This document shows positions 1 to 10,400 of a stretch of 64,000 nucleotides of DNA, piece after piece. Origin of the DNA: Montifringilla adamsi (taxonomy: Eukaryota; Chordata; Aves; Passeriformes; Passeridae); NCBI GenBank assembly GCA_017590115.1, contig JAGGNK010008226.1, positions 6,213,283-6,277,282 of the forward strand, given 5' to 3'. How positions within the stretch are numbered: position 1 is the first letter of the stretch; each line of letters begins with the position of its first letter. The position numbers and the translations under genes were made by a program. The notes under the pieces were generated by a model, which was not told where the DNA came from, did no database searches, and worked only from the letters and a program-made list of their open reading frames with translations.

Positions 1-120
1 TGTTTCAGTGATAAACAAAATCTACCTGACATGAGTCTTGTACTTTCTCTGGGCATTTTCCCCTAGACTTTAATTAGAGAAATACTGTTTGACTCAAAGG
101 CTTTGCATTTTGTTTTCCAG

Positions 121-3100
121 TGTTTGCCTGGGCTACAGATTTATCCACAGACTTGGAATACCAGCTTTCTGTCAGCTGTAAATGCTATGAAGCAGCTTAT
201 GAAATCCTTCTCTTCAGTAACTTAAAAAGCCAAAACCCAGAGCAGCACATCCAGGTGCTCAAGAGGATGGGCAATATCAGGAATGAGATTGGAGTGTTCT
301 ACATGAACCAGGCAGCTGCAGTGCAGACTGAGAGAGTGGGCAAGTACCCTTTTTCTATTCCTGACCATTTAATGGAGCTACAGCAGTGATCAAGTTCACT
401 AATTGTATGAAAAATCTATTTCTATTTATAAAGAGGGCATTTAAATGACTTTGTAGTTTTTTAATGTCTACTGTGATTATTTGTTTACAGTAGATCACTA
501 TGGCTTGTAAACTGTAGTTAATTGAGCCTAAACTGAATAATGTAATATACAGTTTGGAGAAATTCCTTTAAAATGTGTAGAATGATCTCAAAAGGCCATC
601 AGGGAAAACTTCAAACTGAGGAATTTCAGTCTCTAAGCCTTGTGCTTCACCCTAGTGAGTAAAAACGTCTCGACAACAGAGCAGCAGCTCTGGAAGAAAA
701 GTTTCTCCTGCTTTGAAGAAGGAATTCAGAATTTTGAGTCCATTGATGATGCCACCAATGCTGCCCTTCTGCTGTGCAACACGGGGAGGCTGATGAGGAT
801 CTGTGCCCAGGCCCACTGTGCAGCTGAAGGGGACTTCAAAAGGGAGTTTTCCCCAGAAGAAGCCCTTTATTACAATAAGGTAACCCCAGACCCCAAAATG
901 CCTTGTACTGTGAGGTATTTGTGAATACTTTGGTAAATATGTTTAAATTTGGGTGGAATAATCTGGGATGGCTATCCTGCTTCCATACTACCCTAATCTT
1001 GCTGTCAGGGCATTGGTGGTGTTGTTCAGGTTTGATTGCTGTGACATTGAGATGCTGGTATTGAACACAATGCAGTGCCACACACAAGGGAGAAGAACTG
1101 CATGGTCAGAATTAATGTGATTATCAAATGGCAAATACTGAAGAGGGCTCAGGGAGATAGTTTGAATAAAGGGAAGTTGATTTGTAGCTGTTAGAAATGC
1201 AGTAACTGTGTGCATGATTTTGTCATTTGTAGGCTATTGACTACTACCTGAAGGCACTGAGGTCTCTGGGGAAGAGGGATGTGCATCCAGCTGTTTGGGA
1301 TTCTGTGAACTGGGAGCTGTCTACAACGTATTTCACCATGGCAACTCTGCAGCAGGATTATGCTCCCTTATCCAGAAAGGCTCAGGAGCAGGTAACAGAG
1401 GGCATTCATTGTGTCTGAAAAAATGCATTGTTGGCATCCTGGAAAACTGAACAGGGAGCAAAATTGGTGCTGCAATTGCACAATCATACAGTGGTTTGTG
1501 TTGGAAAAGACCTTAAAACCCATCTTGTTCCAGCCCTGCCATGGCAGAGACACCTTCCAGTATCCCAGGGTGCTCCAAGCCCCATCCAGCCTGACCTTGG
1601 GCACTGCCAGGGATCCAGGGGCAGCTGCTCTGGGCACCCTGTGCCAGGGCCTGCCCACCCTCACAGGGAGCAATTCCTTCCAAATATCCCATCTTAAGTC
1701 TTCATTTCTTCAGCTTAAGGCTGATTCCCCGTTGTCCTACACTACATGCTCTTGTGAAAAGCCCCTCTTCAGGGATTTTTTTTCTTTACGTTTGTATTTA
1801 TTCGTGTTGTAGATAGAGAAGGAAGTCAGTGAAGCCATGATGAAGTCCTTGAAATACTGTGATGTTGATACAGTGTCTGAACGACAGTCCCTGTGCCAGT
1901 ACCGAGCTGCCACCATCCACCACAGGCTGGCTTCCATGTACCACAGCTGCCTCAGGAACCAGGTGCTGCCCCAGGCTCTTTGAATTTCTAAATTCCATCC
2001 TTAATATGCTCAGTATGTGTGGTGCTGATATTTATCTTTCTACCTGTAGCTGGGATGTATTTATTTCAATTACTTAACCAAAGAAACGAGTGCTGTTTCC
2101 CAACCCTCTCCAAGTAAACCTTTGCAGTGGCTCCTCATGACCATCCAGAGAGGGAGGATTTACTGTGTGCCCTCCTGTGAGTGCAGGTTGGTGATGAGCA
2201 CCTGAGGAAGCAGCACCGTGTCCTCGCTGATCTCCACTACAGCAAAGCAGTGCGGCTCTTCCAGCTCCTGAAGGATGCCCCCTGCGAGTTCCTGCGTGTG
2301 CAGCTGGAGAGAGTGGCCTTTGCAGAGTTCCAGATGGCCAGTAAGTGCAGCTCTGGCTTTAAACAGCTTTCCAAACCACCACTGCCTACTTAGTTTCATT
2401 TTTAGATAACTAAATTTGTATGAGAGCAGGAGCAATGTGCTGCTCTGAATAGAATTTTCCTCAAGAGAGGAGACAAGGCACTTTTATCTTGCTGCATTTC
2501 AGCTGACTGGGGCAGTAAGAGCTTTCTTCCTAACTCTTGAAGTCTTTGGATGGAAGAAAAATACAGTCTGTAACATCAGCCTTTTGTACTTCATTTTTTT
2601 AGGTCAGAACAGCAGTGCTGGGAAGTTAAAGACTCTGTCTGGGGCCCTTGATATAATGACCAAAACCAAGAGTGCATTTCAGCTCATCAGGAAGGAGCTT
2701 GTGGCAGAAACTGAACAGGTAAAGGAACTTCGAGCGGTGTGATACCTGCTCCCTTCTGGCTTGTGCCTTCACAAATGAAGGGCCATTTGGCAGTTAAAAT
2801 ATTCCTTGGTTACTTTTCCATAGAGCCTGTGTGGCTTAAAGAGTGTGGACAGAGTTATATGTATTGCAGCTCTCCCTGAACCTGGAAGTGGATAAAAAAA
2901 AAATTCCTCTAGAACATGATCCAAAGATGTATTAAAACATATTTATGTACAAATGTGGCCTGACTCTGTGAATTAATTTCTTTTTGTGCAACTCTGCTAT
3001 CCCTTAAAAGTATTCTCTAAGAACTTCAGAGTCTGTGTATAATAAAAAACGTTCTCTCTCTCTCTGGTATATTTAATATTTAAATATTAAACGTGCAGGG

Positions 3101-5366
3101 CTCTCTGTAGCCAGTGAATTATGTTCCTGATGCCTCAGTCACTAATTACTTCCAGGATGTGCTGATGTGTGTGTCCCTTGCTGGCACAGTTTGGGTAGCA
3201 CATCAAAAAATCAGCTCATCTGCAAAAGGGGTTTTTTAAACCATTCCCTGTATTTAAAAGGTGGAATTCAGTCGAATTATTTTGGGTTATTTGTCTCCTG
3301 TAGATCAGCAAGGATAAAAGTCCTGCTGAGAGCGTGTCAGTGAACGATTCCTCTGCAGGCCTTAATAAAGAGGAAGTCTTGAAACTGCTTGGGATTTTTG
3401 AGTCCAGGATGTCTTTCCTTCTCCTCCAATCTATTAAATTGTTAACTTCAAGCAAAAAAAAGATCGGGTAAGTTGAAACTTGGTGTCCTTTATCCTGACT
3501 GGAGTGAGATTGGTGTGTGACTGAGCAGAGTTCCTGGGAGAGAAGCTGCTGGGTGCTGCTGGTCTCTTGATGCATCTTGCTGATAAAATATCAGTGGAGT
3601 TTGGCAAGCAGAACACTTGAGAAGAAATTCAGGCACATCAGTAATGCAGCAAAGAGAGGGATGGATATGGGGAGATGTGCACTGGTGTCAGAGAATTTAC
3701 TAACTCCTAATGGAGTCTTCTGTCCTGCTGCTGGGATTCAGGACAAACCTGACTTCTTTTTGTGCTGACTTGGAAGAGATGTTGAGTTTTGGTGTGGCAG
3801 CTAATTCCTTCCCCCACTCCTTCTGTTGATTTGATCTGAATGTGTGTGGTGTTCTTCTGGGACCCAGAAAATACCTTTTACTCCCCCTGCAGCAAGCGTG
3901 TGACTGCAGGAGCTGCTCCTAATGTTACATAAAGTGAAGTTCTGAAAATGTGGCATTAGTTTTAGAGGATTCTTTTAGGCTTGGAAGTTGGGTTAATAGT
4001 TTTGGGGATTGAAGCACTGCTGATGGAAGAGCTGTTTTGCCAAAAGTAAACTGTGAAATGAGTTCATTGTGCCCAGCAAGTTGTCTGCTGATAGTGGGAG
4101 ACTGGTAAATAAAAAACATGAGAAGAGAACACAGCCTGGGTGTGTTTTTAGCTGGTTTTCAGGCAATGTTAGGAGCTTTTACCTCCTAAAAAAAGAGCTT
4201 CCACAAGGTGGCAATCTGAATATGTGAAACACAGAGGATTTTTACAGGATAATTTATGTTGCCAAGCAGATGTCACAGCTAACTGAGTAAATGGGTTTAG
4301 TTCTGTTGTCTCATAACATGAGCAACTCCTCATTTTTTGTTTTGGAGGGTTGTAACCCCCACATTTACCTTGGCATCATCCTGAGGTTTTGCACTGAAGA
4401 TTCCACACAGGGGAACCTGTTACAGTTTGAATGCTGTGCAAGGGGACTCTTTAAAATCTCCTCAGCTCCTTGAAACTTTGAGGCCAAGCTTGAAACTACC
4501 TTTGACTTAACCTTTCTTGTGCCTTCTGTATATCCTGTGTGCATTTCCTCCCTTCTGCTCTGCAGAGGGGAAGTTCTGCCTTCTGCTTTAATAATGGGGT
4601 GAAAAGGGGGGAAACTGGAGCTCAAATGCTGCTTCAGGGTCTCAGTTGCACTTGGGCAAAAAACAGTAGAACATGCAGTGAAATTAGTGTTTGATAGCCA
4701 AACTTGCAGCCTGACAGTCAAAATGGATGAAATCAGTTTTACCCTCCCAAAGTGGAATCATGAACAGAACTTGGCTGTGCAAATTGGAGGGGAAAAGTAA
4801 TTGAAAGTAGTACTTTGCTCTGGGAATACTTGTAACTTATCCCAGAAATGCTTTGCATTTCAGTGGCTATTTATTGACTACCTGTTCTGTTTAATAAATT
4901 AACCTGATTCCTGCCAAGTGTGTGATGAATTTAATTTGCTTCAACATTTCTCAGTCATTCCTGAAGCACTTGCAATTAACCTGACTGCTGCTTGTACATT
5001 TTCTATTCTGTTATATTTATATTTTACGTTCCTGCCTGCAGTATAAACAGGATGCTCTGACTGCAGTGCAGGGAATGGTGGGGGCTGAGCATATCCCCAG
5101 GGACACTCACCACCATTATTTAATAATGCTCCTGCTAACGTGCAAACCGCAGAGCTGTGGTCAGGTAACGAGCTGGGCTTCTCTGCTCTCTTTGCAGGGG
5201 CAGCAGTGAGGAAGAAGCAGCTCTGAGAACAAACAAGCAGGTTTACTCCCTGCTGCTCCGTGCCACTGCCAACAAGGGGCTGTCGCTGCTGGAGCGCACC
5301 GAGCTCCTGCTGAGCCTGCTGGAGCAGCTGGCCCCGAGGAGCGAGGGCAGCCCCGGCTCGCAGTGA
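121..5366 (+). CDS. EDRF1: EDRF1, last eight coding exons (5' part lies outside the window)
   Basis: Erythroid differentiation regulatory factor 1, a large TPR-containing nuclear protein that promotes globin expression and erythroid maturation, reportedly through GATA1. Exons: 121-339, 656-879, 1233-1391, 1813-1962, 2187-2340, 2603-2718, 3304-3467, 5198-5366 (stop TGA 5364-5366). They join in one frame to about 451 residues, roughly the C-terminal third of a protein of about 1,240 aa. Recognisable stretches are GNIRNEIGVFYMNQAAA, AALLLCNTGRLMRICAQAH, REFSPEEALYYNKAIDYYLK, QCRAATIHHRLASMYHSCLR-like sequence in exon 4 and KQHRVLADLHYSKA: helical, TPR-like text that I recognise from human EDRF1. 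The first intron here has a GC donor (340-341), and exon 4 ends at a weak GTGCTG donor. The last intron (3468-5197) holds nothing recognisable. The C-terminal tail is rich in Ser, Gly and Pro. Identity rests on remembered homology, not a search. Confidence 0.95.
1480..1690 (-). mobile_element. CR1 3' fragment in an EDRF1 intron
   Basis: Reverse-orientation CR1 text: GTTGGAAAAGACCTTAAAAC, GCCCTGCCATGGCAGAGACA, then GGGCACCCTGTGCCAGGGCC and the AGGGAGCAATTCCTTCC end. Located between the exons ending at 1391 and starting at 1813. Confidence 0.88.
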
Positions 5367-5952
5367 GGGCAGCCCTGCACAGCTGCAGCACCAGTGCCTT
5401 GCTGGGAGCACTGGGGTGTTCCCATGGGGTGTTTGTGTTCGTTTAGGGTGAGCTCTCACCGCTGTTGTTCCGTTGGAACCTGGGAAAGCACAGGGATTCC
5501 TTTTTATCCCCACAAAGCTCTCCTTGTTCGGCTCGCGGCGTTTCTTTGTTTGAAATGCCAGCTTGGAGTTCTGGAGATAAAAATGTAACTTTTTGCACCG
5601 TGGGGAAATTCCTGGTTTTTCTCTTGCAGTGAAATCCGTGTTTTGCATAAAGATGTAACCTCACAGCTGCTCTGGTTTGGTATTTATTGAAATGTGTTTT
5701 GTAAGCAGGGCTGCACTGGAGCACTTCGCTGCTAAAGGCAGCCCAGGCTGTACCAGGAGATTTCTGTGGAATATGTGGATGCACTTCTTCACCCCAGGGA
5801 GGATCCTGCACAAAAACCTGTGCCTTTCTAGCTTTGATGTGACTCTTGCAATTTATCAGCCATCTCTGGGATTTTGTTTTGGAAAGTGAATGGTTTCAGC
5901 TATGTTGGAATTGATCAAGAATAGTATTATCTTTTTCAGACTTGAAACTGTG

Positions 5953-5980
5953 AATAAACGAGAGGATATTTTTAAATAAA
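5953..5980 (+). terminator. EDRF1: EDRF1 polyadenylation signals
   Basis: Two AATAAA hexamers on the plus strand, at 5953-5958 and 5975-5980, about 590-610 bp after the EDRF1 stop. No earlier AATAAA was noticed in the 3' UTR, so cleavage probably falls near 5975-6000. The same 40 bp also carries a minus-strand AATAAA for UROS. Confidence 0.65.
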
Positions 5981-5986
5981 AAATTA

Positions 5987-5992
5987 TTTATT
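5987..5992 (-). terminator. UROS: Distal candidate UROS polyadenylation signal
   Basis: TTTATT on the plus strand reads AATAAA on the minus strand. Other minus-strand AATAAA hexamers nearer the UROS stop lie at 6261-6266 and 6853-6858, so the real UROS 3' UTR could be about 600 to 1,470 bp long. Choice among them cannot be made from sequence alone. Confidence 0.4.
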
Positions 5993-7461
5993 AAATATAA
6001 ACATCAGTCTGCCTTGTTTTTCTTGGTTATGACCCTCCTCAGAGCAGCAAACTTGAATTAAACAGAATTAAAACTATCTGAAAGACAAATTTAACCTTTT
6101 TTTCAAAAATATCTATAAACTTCAATTGAACACTGAGTGGGGTCTTACCTCAGCATGTGAGGACTCTGGGTTTTTTTGCTAATATCTATTATTTGAAGAT
6201 GAAATTTTCCAGAATATAACATCTGATGTCCTGATGTTCTTCTGCAAATAAATGTGCTTCTTTATTGCATAATAACACTATAAACCACTTTACAGAAAGG
6301 TAGAAATGGGTTTTACATGCATTCTTAGAGAATTAGATGAGTTTAAGGTCCCTTCCAACCCAAACCAGCCTGGGATTCTGTGCTCTTCCCAGCAGTTTGT
6401 ACCCTCCTGAGATTCCATTTCATCCTGAGAAAGGGAAGTGTTTCATAAGCCAAACACGTGTCCTGCTGTGCCCAGTGTGACTGATGACCCCACACTCTGG
6501 AATTATTCAGTTTACAAGAACAGAACTTGGCTTCCCTCTTGTTCCAGGTGTGGAGCTTCTCACGTGGATGGAAATTCAGATCCCATCCTCAGACCTCACC
6601 TGAACTGTGCAGCAAACGAGTTTCTCTGTAATTCCAGGAACCTCAGCACTGTGCTAACAACACAAATGACTTTCAGGAGGATTATAAATGAGTACATTAT
6701 GATTCAAATCTCCTGTGAAGCCACTGGCATTAGCTAGAGGGAGCATTAGTGCTAAATAGGATTATTTTTCCCCTTCCAGAGATAAACAATTAAAGCGTAA
6801 ACCACATCCAGAACAGACAACTCTAACACCATTATTAACTCTGATAAGCCAGTTTATTTCCCTGTTAATAAATCCTTCATTACAGGAACGGAAACCAAAA
6901 GCTAATTTTTAAGACCCTGTTAGGGTAACAAGGGGCAACAGCTGACCTGAATGAGCCCCACACAGAGCAACTTCACTGCAAGCATTCTCCTGTTCCACTC
7001 AGAATCTACAATTAACATTTTTATACAAATACCTGAAAAGCAGAACAACAAGCAAACAAGTTCACAAAAGAAAATACTTCATTGGAATAAGGGGGTTTCT
7101 CCTACAAAAGAAGTTGTGCAAGTAAAAACTGATCATACAGAGAAATCCAACCTGAGCTGTGTGCTGGGGGATACCTGAGGTGAGGTGTGGGGCTGATTTC
7201 GGTGTCCCAGTGTTCACAGCTGCTTTTCAAGGATAAAATATTCACAGTGCACACAGGAGGAAGGGGAAGAGCTGGATGCCTTAAGGATGCTGGACAGATC
7301 CCAGATTTCTTAACATATTTAAGTGCAACCTTCCCACACCCATCCCTGACCAGGACAGCGCTTCATAATCCCAGAACCCGCGTTCTTGCAGGACGACAGG
7401 TCTGCAAATTGCAAAATCCCTCCTGGAGCAGCACGCAGAGCTCGCCGGGCAGGCTGTGCTC
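5993..7461 (-). other. UROS 3' UTR / downstream region, no other gene seen
   Basis: No conserved reading frame is visible on either strand. It contains one tiny CR1 tail fragment (about 6338-6382). In human the gene MMP21 sits between EDRF1 and UROS; no metalloprotease zinc-binding motif or cysteine switch is recognisable in the frames here. Confidence 0.6.
6338..6382 (+). mobile_element. CR1 3' tail fragment (very short)
   Basis: Carries the characteristic CR1 tail wording: AAGGTCCCTTCCAACCCAAA followed by a GGGATTCTGTG-like end. Only about 45 bp survive. Confidence 0.6.
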
Positions 7462-10400
7462 TCAGTGGGGCCCAGAGCAGCTGTGTGGGTGCAGGGCAGC
7501 GTGGATGGCAGCAGCCAGGTCCTGGGCCGTGGGGCTCCCTGCAGTGCAGCTCACGGCGATCCCGGCGCCTCGCAGCGCCTCTGCTGTGCTGGGGCCGATG
7601 GCAGCGAACTGCAGGGACAGCACCAGCACTCAGCCCTGCTCCTCCCAGCCATCAGCTCTCCCAGCTCAGGCTGGAGATTTGCAGCATTAAAAGCCACCCA
7701 TCAATGGAGCTACTTAGCAGTGACTCGGGGAAGATGAGTGTTTATCTCGCCATTACAAACACTGAAAGCTCTGAGTCCCAAGGAACAGGGAGAAGTGAGA
7801 GGAATTTTAATCAGCTGCAGCCTGGTGCATGCAACAACTCCTCACACCACGGCATCACTAAGGGAAAATGAAGTCTATCCCAATGGAGATGGGGAAAACA
7901 ATTTCTTTTTTAAAATCCACCCAAAGGCCAGGTCGGATGGGGTTGGAGCAACCTGGTGTAGTGGAAGGTGTCCCTGCCCATGGCAAGGGGGTGGAACAAG
8001 ATGGTTTTAAGGTCCCTTCCAACCCACACCACTCTGGGTTTTTTATAATTTAATTTATAATTCTATATAATAACACTTGTATTTGCTATAAACTGGGGTT
8101 TTCTTCAGAGAAATAAACACAGACCAAAGATAAAATCAAGGTTGTAACAGCCCTTCTATCTCATTTGCCCACCCCAAATTTATTGCCTCTTCTATTCCAC
8201 CATTTTAAAGAGAAGATACCTTGACTTGGTTGATCAAATCCCCTGAAAGCTTCTGGATGTGCTGGAGGCAGAATTTGACACCGGATGGGCTGAAGAACAC
8301 AACGCTGGCAGGGATCCCCTGGGTGAAAGAAGCAGAGGTTGGCACAGCTCCCTTCCTCCTCCAGCAGTGTGCCAGTGCCTTGGCACAGGGGAACCGCACA
8401 CAGGGAATGGCTCCCAGTGCTAGAGGGCAGGGTTAGATTGGGTTTTGGGAAGGAATTCCTCCCTGTGAGGGTGTAAGGCCCTGGCACAGGGTGCCCAGAG
8501 CAGCCCCTGGATCCCTGGAAGTGCCCAAGGCCAGGCTGGACAGGGTTTGGAGCAGCCTGGGACAGTGAGAGTTGTTCCTGCCATGGCAGGGGTGGCACTC
8601 GGTGAACTTTAAGTTCCCTTCCCACCCAAACCATTCCATGATTCTGTAATTCTATGATGGAGGCTCCTAACATAGAAAAACCAGAAGAGTAATCTTGAAA
8701 AATGAAAAGCAATGATTACTTTTACACAAACTATGTAGGGCAGGTTACTCCTGGATTCTGATTTGTGATGCACAGCAAAGATGCCCAGTGATATTTCAGT
8801 TACACTACTTCCAAAAAAGGAATATTCTGGGAGGCATTGTCACCTGCCTCAAAAAATCCCAAACTACATCAGTGTCCAGTACCTCTTGGGAGAAGTAACT
8901 GCTCAAAGATTCCTGCAGATCAGGGTGTTGGGCTGTTTGGTAAACAGTGAGGCTCTCCAGGGGTATGCCTGCAATCAGGACATGCAGTCATCATTCATTC
9001 ATTCATTCATTTCTATTATTTCAGTTCAACACTCACAACATCCTAACTCCACTGAAGTGTAACTATTTTAGGCTAAAAAGACACAAAAGTTCTGTGAAGG
9101 ATTTGCAGGTCCCAGAGCTGTGGGCAGCCATCCAAGCTCCCAGTGTTTACTCCCATCCTCTCCTCAGCAAGTTCCACTTTTACTTCTTCCAATTTGGTTC
9201 ACAAGCTTTAGATACAACTTTTCTCATCACTGACTAATTAAAATGGGTCTCCAGGGGAAGTTCAACCTTTTTCTCTAAGCACTGTAGGAAGCACTTCTCT
9301 TTTCAGGGCTCCACAAGGAAATAGGAGAGCTGAGGAATTGGGTTTCTCTCCTGTAAACACACAAACAAGAACTTTAATTAACTCAGGCCTTTAATAAAGA
9401 GTAAATGTGATTTAATACATTTTAAAGGTATCAAATGCTGATTTATCAAATGCCTCACCACAGACACAGCTCTGAGGTAACTGAAAACATCTGCAGCCCC
9501 AATTCACAGGACAGGCTACTTAGCAGGAACATTAGAAATGTTCCAAAACTAGAATATGAATATTGGCTAAAAAGATAACTCCCTTTGTAGAAGGGCAAGG
9601 GGAATAGAAATGCACTTTATCTCCTCCTCAGCACAACCTGCCTCAATTTGATATTTAAAATCTGTCCTGCTCAATAAATGACAGAGCTCTCTATAAAAAA
9701 ATATTCAGGCAGACAAAGAAAAGGACAATACTGTGCTGGAAAGTTTTCTATCTGCAATTCCATTTTCTTAATTCCCCAAGGAAAAAAGGATTCTGGTTGC
9801 ACTGCTGGCGTGGGAGTGGATATCCTCACTTGCTTTTGTCAAATTAGGAATTTAACAGCAGACTTGCTTTGCACAGCTTTTGCCTTTTCTATAAATAAGA
9901 AACACAGAGAAAAATTCAAGATTAAATTCTACAGATTGATACAGCTTTGCATTCAGCTTTCCAAAGAAATGACATTATTTTATTACTAATTCAGATTTGT
10001 TAATACATTTTTAAGAGACAATTACTAGAGAAGAAATGCTTTTGAGTGCTGGAAGGAGATTGTTCGTGTATGCAAGCAGATATTCTTCAGGGATTAAAGA
10101 AAAAAGGGGCAGCAGAGTGAAAATCAAGTAGAAAGACCCTTGTAGCAGTCAACCCAGACACACCTGAGTGTCCTGACTGCACACTGAGGTTTTAACAGAA
10201 ACCAGATATTCTAAAAATTAAAATTAAAAATTAGAGGAAAAATGAACTTGGCTCAGAATGTAAAAAAGATTTTAAAATGAAATAAAATTTAAGGAGACTT
10301 TTATCATGCAGTTATTTTGATACCTGTAAACAAAGACCAATTTTTTTGGCACAGAAAAATTCCTTGGTAGGCCTGAATGACACAACAAGGACTGGGATCT

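Noticed and set aside
1411..1812. 133-codon plus-strand frame
   Set aside because: Lies in a CR1 3' UTR fragment, which is noncoding.
4941..5648. 235-codon minus-strand frame
   Set aside because: Antisense to the last EDRF1 exon; GC-rich coding sequence often leaves the opposite strand open. No family resemblance.
8161..8712. 183-codon minus-strand frame
   Set aside because: A chance frame running antisense through the CR1 element at 8433-8657 and out of frame or beyond splice sites around the true UROS exon 8220-8318.
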